Assembly: GCF_009725205.1 (NCBI RefSeq)
Contig: NZ_WNZY01000009.1
Coordinates: 1-64,000, forward strand
Direction: 5' to 3'
Source: Paenibacillus timonensis
GTDB taxonomy: Bacteria; Bacillota; Bacilli; Paenibacillales; Paenibacillaceae
Length of the DNA: 64,000 bases
The notes under the pieces are model-generated. The model did not search any database. It saw nothing but the letters and a program-made list of their open reading frames with translations, and was not told the origin of the DNA. Positions 45,523 through 56,500 of the stretch are shown in pieces. The position numbers and the translations under genes are program-made. The number at the start of each line of letters is the position of its first letter. Within the stretch, counting starts at the first letter, position 1.

Positions 45523-47055
45523 CTAATGCAGCGCTTTAAAGTCGGTGGGGGAGATCCCCACGTATTTTCGAAACTGCTTATAGAAATAACCAATTTCCCA
45601 ATACCCTACGTTCCGGGCGATTTCGTGCACCTTGAGATTGGTGTTCTTGAGTTGCTGCTTCGCCTTATCAATCCGATATTTATTAATGTACTCGGCAAAG
45701 GACACGCCGGTCTCCTTGTGAAATAACTGTCCGAGATAAACCGGATGTATATGGTATTGCGCTCCTAGCGTTTTTAGCGACAACTCATCGGCATAATGCG
45801 TATCGATGTAAGTCAACACTTGATGCACAACCGGATTTTTCGCGTCCTGCAGCAAGGAGCAAACCGTCTCCTCTGCTAAGCCCTCAAGAATTTCGATCAG
45901 TCCCTGGTATGTTTCACAGCGTTGCACACGTTGGAGCGCTTTCTTAAACAAGTCCGTCTCTTCTGTATATTTAATATGCTGAAGCTCCATCTTAAAGCGG
46001 ACAACCAGCTCCAATGCAGCGTTCTGCAAATCCTCAGGGCGGACCCCCTCCAACTGCTTCAACTGCTCAAAATCACGGCAAATGCACTCCTTCAAGCCTT
46101 CCTTATCCTTGGCCAAAATCAACTTGGCGTAATCATCCCATGCTAGCGGATAACCGCTCTCCAGAACACTGTTGCCGCCGTGGTCGCCTTCCAGCAGCTT
46201 ATATTCAATCGTCCTCCGATCAGGATAAATCAAGTAGTACTCTAGAGCGCGTTTGGCTTCCTTGTAACTGAGTGAAGCCGCCTCGGGAAGCCGGCCCACG
46301 CTCCCAACGCCGATTTGGATCGTCCGGTTCATGACAGACAGCTCGAGGGACAGGTTCTCCATCCACTCTGCAAATGTCCGTTTTTCCACTGCCCCTTTGG
46401 GGAGGGAACCCACAATCACGATATCGCCGTCCACATCACGGAACAGGGTAATTCCCCGTTGCTCTTTGAGATAACGTTCGGTTCGTTCGAATATTTCGGC
46501 CGAATTGCCATCCGTGCGCAATACGGCAACCGCAGCGCAAGGCCCATGTAAATTCAGCCCGAGCAGCTCGGCCCGCTCCTCAAATTCGGCGGCTGCGATT
46601 TGCCCGTTCAGCCAGCGGTACAGCGTGTTATCCTTTAGAATCTGGACATCATAGGCGTCATATAGTCCGTCCGACTGCAGGCTGTCCAGCTTCTGCACGG
46701 TGTTGCGCAGCGTCGACTCCAGCTCCTCCAGGTTAATGGGTTTCAGCAAGTAGTTTTCGATGCCTAGCTTCATGCCTTCTTTGAGATAATCGAACTCGTT
46801 AAATCCGCTTAAAATAATGACTTTCAGTTCCTGGTGAAGCTTCCTCGCCTCGGAGATCAGCGTTAACCCGTTCATCACCGGCATGGAGATGTCTGTGATC
46901 AATACATCGACCGGCGTTGAACCCAGAGCATCCAATGCCTGCTGACCGTTCTCCGCATGCCCGACGATTTCGAGGCCAAACTGCGGCCAGTCGACAATAT
47001 CATATAAACCTTCGATGATAAATGGTTCATCATCGACGATAAACACCTTATACAT
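45523..47055 (-). CDS. YesN-type AraC response regulator
   Basis: Receiver domain at 1-125 with acidic pocket D8-D9, phosphoacceptor D55 (VLITDISMPV) and conserved K near 104. A middle regulatory segment follows and then an AraC double HTH at about 405-505 (LSLKTLGAQYHIHPVYLGQLFHKETGVSF, VHEIARNVGYWEIGYFYKQF). Overlaps the histidine kinase stop by 8 bp. Expected to activate the importer and glycosidase genes that lie downstream. Confidence 0.94.
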   Translation of the reverse strand: MYKVFIVDDEPFIIEGLYDIVDWPQFGLEIVGHAENGQQALDALGSTPVDVLITDISMPVMNGLTLISEARKLHQELKVIILSGFNEFDYLKEGMKLGIENYLLKPINLEELESTLRNTVQKLDSLQSDGLYDAYDVQILKDNTLYRWLNGQIAAAEFEERAELLGLNLHGPCAAVAVLRTDGNSAEIFERTERYLKEQRGITLFRDVDGDIVIVGSLPKGAVEKRTFAEWMENLSLELSVMNRTIQIGVGSVGRLPEAASLSYKEAKRALEYYLIYPDRRTIEYKLLEGDHGGNSVLESGYPLAWDDYAKLILAKDKEGLKECICRDFEQLKQLEGVRPEDLQNAALELVVRFKMELQHIKYTEETDLFKKALQRVQRCETYQGLIEILEGLAEETVCSLLQDAKNPVVHQVLTYIDTHYADELSLKTLGAQYHIHPVYLGQLFHKETGVSFAEYINKYRIDKAKQQLKNTNLKVHEIARNVGYWEIGYFYKQFRKYVGISPTDFKALH

Positions 47056-48871
47056 CTTCGCCCTCCATTCCTTCCCGATTGGGGTAACGAACGATGATCG
47101 TTGTCCCTGAACCGGGCACGCTGTCGATTTCTATCCCGTAAGCCGGACCGTACAAGAAACGCAATCGCGTATGCACGCTACGCAAACCGAACATTTGCCC
47201 GGTTTCTTCCTCCCGCTCCAGTTCCCGGCGGATTTCCGTAAGCCGATCCGGTTCGATGCCTTTCCCGTTATCATGTACCACGGCCACCAGGGTATCCCCG
47301 TCTTCCCGCACATCGATCGAGATCTGATTATCAAATTGGTCCGTTCGAATCCCATGAACGATATAATTCTCCACAATCGGCTGCAGGGAAAGCCGGACGA
47401 GCGCTTTGCCGTAGAGCGCCGGATCGGCTTCGATCTCATAGTTAAAGCGATCTTTGTAACGGATGCGGAACAATTCCAGATACAACCGGCAGGCTTCCAG
47501 CTCGTCTTTCAGCGTATAGTTTTTCTTTTGCTGCACCATGCTTTTGAACAGAACGGATAAGCTGTAGATCATCTCGCCCACATCCCTGGCCCCTTGGGAG
47601 ATCGCACGCATGCGGATGACCTCAAGCGTATTGTACAGGAAATGCGGGTTGATCCGGGCCTGTAAGGCAACAAGCTCCGTTTGCTGCTGCTTGATCTCTG
47701 CTTTAAACACCCGGTCGATATACAAATTCAACTCGTCCAACATGTCGTTAAAGCTTTTCGAGATTTGCCCCAGCTCGTCCTCCCGTACATCGGCGATCCG
47801 TGCCGTGAAATCGCCATTGCGAACTCTCCGGGTAAACCGGATAATGCCGTTCGTTCGTTTCGCGAAATTGCTGATGAATAGAGCCGGGATGAGGATGGCA
47901 AACAGAATGCAAATGGAACTGATCGTTAGGATCGTGTTGCGCAGTCCTTGATAGGTTTTGGCCAACTCCTCTTTCGGGACCGTACTGAGCACCGTGAATC
48001 CCCCCTGACTTTGCGTCAGCTTGGTGGCGATCATCCCGTTGCCGAGCACCCCGGTGTCGTACAATGAGTTAATTTGCTCGGTATAGGGATATTTCCGGCC
48101 ATAATAAGTTCCGGAGGTATCGAACAGCACGTTGCCATCCGCGGACAAGACCAGGATTGAACCTTTCAGGTCTTCTCTGTACATCGCCAGACTGCCCCAC
48201 ACATTCGCCGTATCGAAATAAACATCCAGTTGACCAATGTTGCGAAGCGTAAGCTTATTACTGATCGGGATGCGAACCGAATACATCGGGGTATTCGGTA
48301 AACCCACCGTTTTGCGCACCCATATATTGGAGATCCCCACGTTCATCCCTTCCTGTTGATACATCACATCGGGCACGAACGATCGGGCCTGATTGGTGGG
48401 GATAATCTTAAACTGCTTATCGCTGCCAAAGACATACAGCTGCTGCAGATCCGCGCTATATAACATCAAACTACGAATGTCCGGATCATCATCGACCACG
48501 TTGCGGAAATACAACACGGTGTCCGTAGACGAACTATTTTCCATATAGAATCGGTCTAGACGGTAATTCACGTAATCCTGATACGGATGCTCCAGGAAAA
48601 AGGAAGTATTCGAGGCCCGCTCCTCATCGCGATAAATGTCCCGCACCATGGACTGCACGGAGTCGTATTTGCCACCGATGTAATCGCTGACGCTTTCGAT
48701 CGCTCGCTTCTGGATATCCAGCTGCCGTTGCACCGCGGACTCGGACATAAACATGAACATTAAATATGAAAACGTAATGATCGTAACGATCGTAATCACC
48801 GAGAAAAACAAGATGATCTTCATGAACAAGTTGTTCTTGAAGTAATTCCGATAAATGTTCCGAATGAACAT
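47048..48871 (-). CDS. YesM-type sensor histidine kinase
   Basis: Membrane sensor with TM1 at about 17-42, an extracellular dCache-like domain (45-310), TM2 at 313-334, HAMP (335-390), the His_kinase domain with ARINPHFLYNTLE (phospho-His H410) and a C-terminal HATPase (NGKGIEP, GLRSVHTRLRFLYG). 607 residues is usual for YesM kinases, which sense extracellular sugars, often with the solute-binding protein. RBS GAGGAGGG. Confidence 0.94.
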   Translation of the reverse strand: MFIRNIYRNYFKNNLFMKIILFFSVITIVTIITFSYLMFMFMSESAVQRQLDIQKRAIESVSDYIGGKYDSVQSMVRDIYRDEERASNTSFFLEHPYQDYVNYRLDRFYMENSSSTDTVLYFRNVVDDDPDIRSLMLYSADLQQLYVFGSDKQFKIIPTNQARSFVPDVMYQQEGMNVGISNIWVRKTVGLPNTPMYSVRIPISNKLTLRNIGQLDVYFDTANVWGSLAMYREDLKGSILVLSADGNVLFDTSGTYYGRKYPYTEQINSLYDTGVLGNGMIATKLTQSQGGFTVLSTVPKEELAKTYQGLRNTILTISSICILFAILIPALFISNFAKRTNGIIRFTRRVRNGDFTARIADVREDELGQISKSFNDMLDELNLYIDRVFKAEIKQQQTELVALQARINPHFLYNTLEVIRMRAISQGARDVGEMIYSLSVLFKSMVQQKKNYTLKDELEACRLYLELFRIRYKDRFNYEIEADPALYGKALVRLSLQPIVENYIVHGIRTDQFDNQISIDVREDGDTLVAVVHDNGKGIEPDRLTEIRRELEREEETGQMFGLRSVHTRLRFLYGPAYGIEIDSVPGSGTTIIVRYPNREGMEGEDV

Positions 48872-48994
48872 GTCTTCCCTCCTCGTGCAAGGTCAATTAT
48901 ACCATGCCTTTGGGGCTACATGGGATTAGCCGTTCTTGACGGGTAGCGGCAAGCTCCCGGGGTGCCACCCTGTAATGCGGCGAATAGGCTGAAA

Positions 48995-49013
48995 TGTTGC
49001 ACGTACTGCAACA
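48995..49013. repeat. Fourth TGTTG-N9-CAACA copy
   Basis: AATGTTGCACGTACTGCAACATT core; inner arms TGTTGCA / TGCAACA with CGTAC between. It lies between the sensor kinase start and the xyl terminator. Confidence 0.7.
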
Positions 49014-49023
49014 TTCCTAAATT

Positions 49024-49053
49024 TAAAACGCCTGTTCCTCATAGGAACAGGCG
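49024..49053 (-). terminator. Terminator of the xylAB operon
   Basis: CGCCTGTTCC / GGAACAGGCG with a 5-nt loop, followed on the minus strand by TTTTAAATTT; 37 bp past the xylB stop. Confidence 0.88.
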
Positions 49054-49089
49054 CTTCTCATGTATAGCGGATTGATCCGAGCCGGGATC

Positions 49090-50586
49090 TTACCCGCGGA
49101 ATTCCTGCAGCCCTTCGTTCAGCGAACGGGTCGCCGCGTAGACTTGCTGGTAAAGCTTGAAGAGGCGAGCGTACTTCTCCACGTTGGCCGGGATCGGCTC
49201 ATACGTCTTGGCGTAGCCGATAAAGGCGTCGGCGCATTCCTTCAAGCTGCCGAACCAGCCGCTGCCGACAGCTGCCATCATCGCGGCACCCATCGCCGGG
49301 CCTTGCTCGTTCTTCAACGCCACAACCGGCTTGCCGAAGATATCCGCTTGCATTTGCAACCAAACCGGATTCTTGGCGCCGCCACCGATGGAGATGACGC
49401 GTTCGACCTCGATGCCGGCTGCGCCGAACAGGTCAAACGACTCCTGCAGCGAGAAGGTGATCCCTTCCATCACCGCGCGAGCCAAATGCTCCCGGCGATG
49501 CGTGCCGGACAGGCCGATGAAGCTGCCACGGATCACGCTGTCCGCGTGCGGCGTACGTTCCCCAACCAGATACGGGGTGAACAGCAGCCCTTCCGAACCC
49601 GGCGCGATATCGCCCACCGGCTTCAGCAGCTCGTCAAAGCTAAGCTCCGGCGCCAGCGATTCCTTGAACCAGCTCAAGGAATAACCTGCAGCCAGCGTCA
49701 CGCCCATGGCGTAAAAAGCACCCGGATGCGCATGGTTGAAGAAATGCACCTTCCCGGCGAAATCCTTGTTCTTGTCTTCTTCGTACGTCAACACGACACC
49801 GGATGTGCCGACGCTGCAAAGCGCGTCGCCCTTGCGGACGATGCCCGCGCCAACCGCGCCGCAGGCGTTATCGGCGCCGCCGCCGAATACCTTCGTGCCG
49901 GCCGACAAACCGGACTCTGCGGCAAACTCTGGCTGCAGCGAGCCGGTGTTCTCGGTACTGCCTACGAGCGGCGAGCAGAAGCCAGCCGGAAGCCCGAAGG
50001 CTGCAGCGATCTCTTCGCTCCACTGGCCTTCCGGTACGTTAAGCAACAACGTTCCCGCCGCATCGGAGATTTCCATTTGCACTTGGCCGGTCATGCGGTA
50101 ACGCAAATAATCCTTCGGCAGCACGAACCGCGAAGCTTTAGCGAACAGCTCCGGCTCATTCTCCTGAACCCAGAGGATCTTCGGCAGCGTGAAGCCTTCC
50201 AGCGCGGCGTTGCGGGTAATGTCGAGCAGCTTGCTGCCCAGCTTTGCATCAATGTCACGACATTGCTTCGTCGTCCGTGTATCGTTCCACAGGATGGCGT
50301 TGCGCAACACATTGTTCTGCTCATCCAGCAGGACCAATCCGTGCATTTGACCGGAGAAGGATACGCCCTCCACGTCTCCAGCCGCTACGCCGCTCTCTTT
50401 CAGCAATTGCTTCAAGCAAGTCATTGTTCCTTTTACCCATTCTTCGGGATCTTGCTCACTGAACCCGGGACGCTCTTGAATCAGCGGATAAGAAGCCGAC
50501 GCCTCCCCGGCGATCTCCCCGTTTTGGTTCACGAGCAGCGTCTTGACCGAGCTGGTCCCTAGATCGATGCCAATCACATACTTCAT
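49090..50586 (-). CDS. xylB: Xylulokinase
   Basis: FGGY-family kinase that makes D-xylulose 5-phosphate from D-xylulose with ATP. N-terminal MKYVIGIDLGTSSVKTLLVN (phosphate-1 loop), FSGQMHGLVLLDE (substrate), ILWNDTRT, and the C-terminal ATP site FGGGADNACGAVG and SIGGGAKNPVWLQMQAD. The frame extends 16 codons upstream, but the ATG at 50586 has GGGAGAG at seven bases and the usual family N-terminus, so it was chosen; 498 residues. Follows xylA in an operon with a hairpin between. Confidence 0.95.
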   Translation of the reverse strand: MKYVIGIDLGTSSVKTLLVNQNGEIAGEASASYPLIQERPGFSEQDPEEWVKGTMTCLKQLLKESGVAAGDVEGVSFSGQMHGLVLLDEQNNVLRNAILWNDTRTTKQCRDIDAKLGSKLLDITRNAALEGFTLPKILWVQENEPELFAKASRFVLPKDYLRYRMTGQVQMEISDAAGTLLLNVPEGQWSEEIAAAFGLPAGFCSPLVGSTENTGSLQPEFAAESGLSAGTKVFGGGADNACGAVGAGIVRKGDALCSVGTSGVVLTYEEDKNKDFAGKVHFFNHAHPGAFYAMGVTLAAGYSLSWFKESLAPELSFDELLKPVGDIAPGSEGLLFTPYLVGERTPHADSVIRGSFIGLSGTHRREHLARAVMEGITFSLQESFDLFGAAGIEVERVISIGGGAKNPVWLQMQADIFGKPVVALKNEQGPAMGAAMMAAVGSGWFGSLKECADAFIGYAKTYEPIPANVEKYARLFKLYQQVYAATRSLNEGLQEFRG

Positions 50587-50632
50587 TGCGATACTCTCCC
50601 TTCGCATGTCCCCGAAAGGGGCTTTATACCAC

Positions 50633-50659
50633 AAAAAGGGACGGCAAGCGTCCCTTTTT
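50633..50659 (-). terminator. Hairpin between xylA and xylB
   Basis: AAAAAGGGACG / CGTCCCTTTTT with a 5-nt loop in the 108-bp gap. It may act as a partial terminator, lowering xylB relative to xylA, or protect the xylA message end. Confidence 0.6.
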
Positions 50660-50694
50660 GAAAAAGTTGTGCGTGAAAAGCCGACTTTTGAATC

Positions 50695-52014
50695 TTATTT
50701 CGTTCCGAAAATGTATTCGTTCAGGCGGGCTTTAACCAGCTCGAGGTGGTTCGACTTGTTGACGATATGGCTGTGCTCCAAAGCATAAGCTTCCAGTGTT
50801 TTGAAGTTGGCTTTGCCGGATACGATATCCGCGCCAATTCCCGTCTTGAAGCTGGCATAACGATCATTCAACAGGTTCTCGATGAACTTGTCTTCGATCA
50901 TTTTGCCGGCTACTTTCAAGCCTTTCGCAAAGGTATCCATCCCTGCGATATGAGCATAGAACAGGTCTTCCGGCTCGAAGGAGCTACGTCTTACCTTCGC
51001 GTCGAAGTTGACGCCGCCGGAGCCCAGGCCGCCGTTTTGCAGGATTTCATACATAGCCAGCGTTACGGAATACAGGTCAGTTGGGAATTCGTCGGTATCC
51101 CAGCCCAACAGCATATCGCCTTGGTTGGCATCGACCGAACCCAACATGTTGTTGATGCGAGCTACGCGCAGTTCATGTTCGAACGTATGACCAGCCAGCG
51201 TCGCATGGTTTGCTTCCAGGTTAAGTTTGAAGTGGTCTTGCAAGCCGTATTTTTGCAGGAACGCAATCGTTGTAGCTGCGTCGAAGTCGTATTGGTGTTT
51301 GGTTGGCTCTTTTGGTTTCGGCTCGATCAAGAATTGGCCTTTGAAGCCGATTTCCTTCGCGTAGTCGATTGCCATTTGGAAGAATCTCGCCAGGTTGTCG
51401 AGTTCCAGACCCATATCCGTGTTCAACAGGGATTCGTAACCTTCACGTCCGCCCCAGAACACATAGTTTTCAGCGCCCAATTCAAGAGCCGTTTCCAAAC
51501 CTTTCTTCACTTGAGCTGCAGCATAAGCGAATACGTCTGCGTTCGAAGTTGTTGCTGCGCCATGTACATAACGCGGATTGGAGAACATGTTCGCTGTGTT
51601 CCACAGCAACTTCACGCCGGTTTGGTTCATGCCTTCCTTGATTTTAGCAACGATAACATCCAGGTTCTCGTTCGATTCTTTCAGCGTAGCGCCTTCCGGA
51701 GAAACGTCAACGTCATGGAAGCAGAAATAAGGAGCGCCGATCTTTTCCAGGAATTCAAAGTTCACTTCTACGCGGGCTTTCGCAAGATCCAAGCCGCTTA
51801 CCGTTTCCCAAGGACGAATCATGTTACCTTGACCGAACGGGTCGCTACCGTTCATCGTCAGCGTGTGCCAGTAAGCAACTGCAAAACGCAGGTGCTCTTT
51901 CATCGATTTGCCGAGGATGACTTCATTCTCGTTATAATGTTTAAATGCCAGCGGATTGTTGGAACCTGCGCCTTCATACTGAATTTTGCTAATGTTCTTA
52001 AAATAACTCACCAC
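50695..52014 (-). CDS. xylA: Xylose isomerase
   Basis: Metal-dependent TIM-barrel isomerase converting D-xylose to D-xylulose. Family motifs: [15 protein letters not shown] (active-site His and Asp), [36 protein letters not shown] (metal Glu and Lys), [18 protein letters not shown] (Glu/His) and the metal Asp set in [10 protein letters not shown]. 439 residues, class II length. GTG start at 52014 with GGAGG five bases before. First gene of xylAB, divergent from xylR. Confidence 0.97.
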   Translation of the reverse strand: MVSYFKNISKIQYEGAGSNNPLAFKHYNENEVILGKSMKEHLRFAVAYWHTLTMNGSDPFGQGNMIRPWETVSGLDLAKARVEVNFEFLEKIGAPYFCFHDVDVSPEGATLKESNENLDVIVAKIKEGMNQTGVKLLWNTANMFSNPRYVHGAATTSNADVFAYAAAQVKKGLETALELGAENYVFWGGREGYESLLNTDMGLELDNLARFFQMAIDYAKEIGFKGQFLIEPKPKEPTKHQYDFDAATTIAFLQKYGLQDHFKLNLEANHATLAGHTFEHELRVARINNMLGSVDANQGDMLLGWDTDEFPTDLYSVTLAMYEILQNGGLGSGGVNFDAKVRRSSFEPEDLFYAHIAGMDTFAKGLKVAGKMIEDKFIENLLNDRYASFKTGIGADIVSGKANFKTLEAYALEHSHIVNKSNHLELVKARLNEYIFGTK

Positions 52015-52117
52015 TAATTCCTCCCAGCCAGAAATTAAATTTTAAGTAAGCCTTTACATCCTGTGGATTATAAGTAGCATGCCCACCCGATCACGGGAGC
52101 ATGCTTTCTACACCTAG

Positions 52118-52146
52118 ATCGTATCACGTTCCACTTAGTTTGTCTA
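52118..52146 (-). promoter_or_regulatory. Candidate xylA promoter
   Basis: On the minus strand TAGACA (52146-52141) and TACGAT (52123-52118) are separated by 17 bp. The -35 box lies inside the XylR operator, so repressor would exclude polymerase. Confidence 0.5.
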
Positions 52147-52155
52147 GTAAACTAA
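52135..52155. promoter_or_regulatory. XylR operator
   Basis: Perfect inverted repeat TTAGTTT-gtctagt-AAACTAA, matching the TTAGTTTG...CAAACTAA form known for Firmicute xyl operators. It lies between divergent xylA and xylR, about 96 bp before the xylR start. Confidence 0.85.
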
Positions 52156-52250
52156 CAAAGTTATTGATTAAACCCGGGTCATTTATGTTATGATGCGTAT
52201 AGACATACATTCACCGTGCCTAGAGGCATGGGTATAACGAGGGAGTTTAT

Positions 52251-53450
52251 ATGAAAATCACAGGCGACCAGCAGCTCATCAAAAAAATGAATAAAACCAT
52301 CGTCCTGGATACGATCCGTCAACGTCAGCCATTGTCTCGCGCGGATATTTCCGCCGCGATTGGGTTGAACAAGGCGACCGTATCGTCCCTCGTCTCTGAA
52401 TTGATCGACAGCCAGCTTGTCACCGAGATCGGCCCCGGCGAATCTAGCGGCGGACGCAAGCCTACTCTGCTTCTCTTTAACCGCAGCGCCGGTTATGCGG
52501 TCGGCATCGATATCCGCGTAAATGATTTGCTGGCCGTGCTCGTCGACCTGGAAGGCCACGTTCTGCTGGAAAAAACGGTTGCGCTCGCCGATTTCACCCC
52601 GGACCATGTGGTCGAACAGATTCGCAAAACGATCCGCCAGTTTAGCAAAAAACTCCCCGAATCCCCGTACGGTATCGTTGGGATCGGGATCGGGGTGCCT
52701 GGGCTCGTCGACGACAAGAGCCGCGTTGTATCGGCGCCCAACCTGGACTGGAACCAGGTGGACCTGTACGATCCATTGGCCTCCGAATTTGGGACCAATC
52801 TGCATATTGATAACGAGGCCAACGCCGGAGCCATTGGCGAGAAGCTTTACGGCGCCGGCCGCGAGGCCCAAAATCTGATTTACTTGAGCATAGGCATTGG
52901 TATCGGTTCCGGTATCATCGTTGGCGGCGAGTTGTACCGCGGCACGTCGAATTTCTCCGGCGAGGTTGGCCACATGACCGTCGCCGAGAACGGTCCCCTC
53001 TGCCGCTGCGGCAACCGCGGCTGTTGGGAGACGCTAGCCTCGGAGAAGGCGCTGCTCGACCGGGCAGCCAAGCTGTGGAACGATTCGCACCCCGATCTGG
53101 AGGAAATTATCCGGCTCGCTCGCGACGGCGAGCCTCGGGCCGTGCAGCTCCTGAATGAAATCGGCGCCCAGCTTGGCGTCGGATTGGCCAATTTGGTTAA
53201 CATCCTGAATCCGGAGCTAATCGTGATCGGCAACCGCCTATCGCTTGCCGGAGACCTATTGCAAGACGCCATGTTGCGCACCATCGAGAACCGCAGCTTA
53301 TCCTATCACCGGAAGAAAAGCGGAGTCGCCTTCGCCAATCTAGGTATCCGTTCTACAGCGCTGGGCGCGGCATCCATGCCGATTACCATGTTCCTCAGCG
53401 AGCCGGATCCCGTTCCAGCGCAGGAAGGCAACACGCCGGCCGGAATTTAA
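52251..53450 (+). CDS. xylR: XylR, ROK-family xylose repressor
   Basis: N-terminal winged helix (about 15-75: LDTIRQRQPLSRADISAAIGLNKATVSSLVSELIDSQLV) that binds the operator, then a ROK sugar-binding domain with AVGIDIR, GIGIGVPGLVD, the GEVGHMTV motif and the ROK zinc signature CRCGNRGCWET. 399 residues. RBS GAGGGAG. TTGATT (52164) and TATGAT (52189) could be its promoter, with a somewhat long 19-bp spacer. Confidence 0.94.
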   Translation: MKITGDQQLIKKMNKTIVLDTIRQRQPLSRADISAAIGLNKATVSSLVSELIDSQLVTEIGPGESSGGRKPTLLLFNRSAGYAVGIDIRVNDLLAVLVDLEGHVLLEKTVALADFTPDHVVEQIRKTIRQFSKKLPESPYGIVGIGIGVPGLVDDKSRVVSAPNLDWNQVDLYDPLASEFGTNLHIDNEANAGAIGEKLYGAGREAQNLIYLSIGIGIGSGIIVGGELYRGTSNFSGEVGHMTVAENGPLCRCGNRGCWETLASEKALLDRAAKLWNDSHPDLEEIIRLARDGEPRAVQLLNEIGAQLGVGLANLVNILNPELIVIGNRLSLAGDLLQDAMLRTIENRSLSYHRKKSGVAFANLGIRSTALGAASMPITMFLSEPDPVPAQEGNTPAGI

Positions 53451-53460
53451 GCGATAGATA

Positions 53461-53506
53461 ATAACCCGCAGGATTCGTGAGTTTACTTCACGATCCTGCG
53501 GGTTAT
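53461..53506. terminator. Convergent terminator after xylR
   Basis: Long stem ATAACCCGCAGGAT / ATCCTGCGGGTTAT with inner CGTGA / TCACG, lying between xylR and the GGDEF-EAL gene on the other strand. Confidence 0.85.
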
Positions 53507-53514
53507 TTGTTGCG

Positions 53515-56500
53515 TTAGATCATTTGTGGCCGATAGCTTCGCAGCAACTCGCGGATACCGGCCTCCGGAAGCGGCTTACTGATATAATACCCTTGAATAA
53601 TATCGCATTTGGCTCGCCGAACATGCTGCATCTGTTGCTCCGTCTCCACGCCTTCAGCGACGACCTGAAGTCCCATTTTTCGTCCGATGAGCACGATCGC
53701 TTTGGCGAGGGAGCGGCTGTCGTCCTGCTCCGGCAAATGCTCGATGAACGTTCTGTCCACCTTCAGCGTCGTAATCGGCATCTGCTTCAATGATCCCAGT
53801 GACGAATAACCCGTGCCGAAATCGTCTAAAGCGATTTGAATACCGAAGGCTTTCAGTTCGTTCAGCTTAGGCACAAGCGAATCCACCGTTTCCATAATCA
53901 TGGACTCGGTAATCTCCAACTCCAGACACTCGGGTGCCAGCCCCGTCTGCTGCAGGATGCGCAGAACCTTGCTGACGAAGTCCTCTTCAAGAAGCTGAAC
54001 GACCGAGATATTAACGGCGATTTTGTACATTCCGAATCCATCGTCCTCCAGACGTTTGGCGAAGGCGCAGGACTCTTCCAGCACCCATTCACCGATCGGT
54101 ACGATCAGGCGGCTGTCCTCGGCGATCTTAATGAAAGATAAGGGCGACACGTAACCGAGTTCCGGGCTGTTCCAGCGAATCAGCGCCTCGAAGCCGCAAA
54201 TATGGCCGTCGCGCACCCCGAGTTGAGGCTGATAGTGGATGGTAAACTCGCCCCGGGTCAGGGCTTGCCGAAGGTTTTTTTCCAAATGCACCCGTTCATT
54301 AAACGCTTGCAAAAATACGGGATCGAAGACGACGTATTTGCCTTTCCCCGCCTCTTTGGCTGCGTACATCGCCACGTCGGCGTTCTTGAGGATTTCTTCA
54401 GGAGTGCGGCCGTCTTGCGGATAGAACGAAATCCCGATGCTGACCGACACGAACAGATCGCTGTCGTCGATCCGGAACGGCTCACGGAAGCCCTGGAGCA
54501 GCTTGTCCGCCAGCGCTGTCGCCTGTTCCCTCTCCACATCTTTCAGCAAAATCACGAATTCGTCCCCGCCCAACCGAAATAACATACCCGTATCCTCGAT
54601 CAGGGAGGTCAAGCGGGAGCTTGCTTGCATCAGCAGACGATCGCCAAATTTATGCCCTAACGTATCATTGATATACTTAAAATTGTCGGTATCCACGAAA
54701 AAGAGGGCCGCTTTGGCGTTCGCCCTGGAAACCAGGGCATCCATTTCTTCGAGCAAATACAGACGATTCGGTAAATCGCTAAGCGTGTCGTAATAAGCGA
54801 GATGCCGCATCCGCTGTTGGTACATTCGCAATTGGTGCACCTCGATATTCGAGCCCACCATCCGGTAGGCACGCCCCTGTTCATTAAACAGCGCTTTTCC
54901 CCGCCCCAGGAACCACCGGTATTCCCCGTCTTTACAGAGCAGGCGGTATTCGCACTCGAAAACTTCCTTTTCCCCTGCCTGCAGTGCCGTGATCTCCTGC
55001 TGAATTTTCGGGGTATCGTCGGGGTGGATCACCTGTTCCAGCCTCTCGGTGCTAATCGGGTCCTCTTGACTATACCCAAGCAGCTCAAACCACCTTGGCG
55101 AGTAGTACCGGCGATTTCGTTCCAGATCCAACTCCCAAATGCCGCCGTTCGAGGCTTCAGCGACCAGCCGATAGCGTTCCTCACTTCGTCTCAGCCTCTC
55201 CTGGTTTTCCAGCAGCTTATCGTAGTTCTCCTTTAACTCCTCTTGGGTGGCGGTTAACTCCAGATTGGCGGACTCCAGTTCCTGATAGCTTTGATGCAGT
55301 TTATTCTCGAATTGCTTCCGCTCCTCGATGTCCACGCCGGTCATGATGAAGACGTCCGGATCGCCCTGCAGTCCGGGAATGACCGCCGTTCGGAACAAAA
55401 ACGCCTTCGCTTTCCCTTGGTTCGCGCAAAACAGGTTGAGCTCGCGGTTATCAACAAAGCGATGGGATAACGCCTCGTCCAACAGCGGAATCAACTCCCG
55501 GCAAGCATGCTGCAGCAGGAGATGCTCCATGTAGGAACGTCCAACTGCTTCTCCCTCCCGGATGCCTGTAATCCATTCGGCATATCGATTGAAACGCACC
55601 GTTGTCCGGTCGCTTTGCACCGCCCAAATAAATAGATTGGTATGATCCAGCACTTCCTTGGAAAATCCCCGTTCTCCATGAATCGTGCGCCGCAAACGGA
55701 TGATGTAGACCCGGATTAGCCAATAACTAGCTGCCACTCCACCGACTAACAAGCCGACGACAAGGATAAGTCGATTCCGCATCGCGTTCGAGAAAGACTC
55801 CGAATGGGTGAAAAAATACTTCAGATAGAGCTCCTCATAGACCCCCGAGCGCTTCAGTTCATCCATTCGGCCGTTGATGTAATCGACCAGTTCCGGCGTC
55901 TTTTTGCTGACTCCATAAGCCACATCCCGAGGATACAGATCCTCCAATACCTTATGAACCTCACCGGTCATTTCCCGCTTCACGATCAAATAATCGACGA
56001 CGTTCTCATTCTCAAACAATAGGTCGATTTCTCCCCGGTTTAAAGCCATAAGGGCCGCTTCAACGGTAGGGTATGTACGGTAAGACGTTACGCCGGCTTC
56101 CGACTGCAGAATCTCCTCGGAATATTGACCCGCGCCGACCCCCACGGTATATTGATTCAATTGATCCGTACCCAGCCTGCCCTGAAAGCTCTCTCCGGCA
56201 TAGACGCCTATGTAGGTCTGCATGATCGGTTTAGAAAAAAGAATATCCTGCTTCCGATTCTCCTGAACTGCCATCAAACCTGCCGTATCCGCCGAACCGC
56301 CAACCAGCGCCTGATAAGCTTCCTTCCAATCGGAGGCGGAATAGAACAGCGTGTAGTCCCTCTCCTTAAAAATCAGATGAGTCAATTCCAGATCGAAGCC
56401 CATTTCGAACCCATTCTGGCTGAATTTATAGGGCGGATAGTCCAGCTCCGTCTGGTAACGAACCACCTTTCGTTCCGCCTCGACCGTCGCAGCGCCTAAC

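Noticed and set aside
49060-50562. 500-codon plus-strand frame opposite xylB
   Set aside because: Antisense shadow of a clear FGGY kinase; starts inside the xyl terminator.
50746-52017. 423-codon plus-strand frame opposite xylA
   Set aside because: Antisense shadow of xylose isomerase, no motif or RBS.
52041-52057. cre-like TGTAAAGGCTTACT before xylA
   Set aside because: Two mismatches at defined positions of the CcpA consensus, including the central CG; too weak to call.
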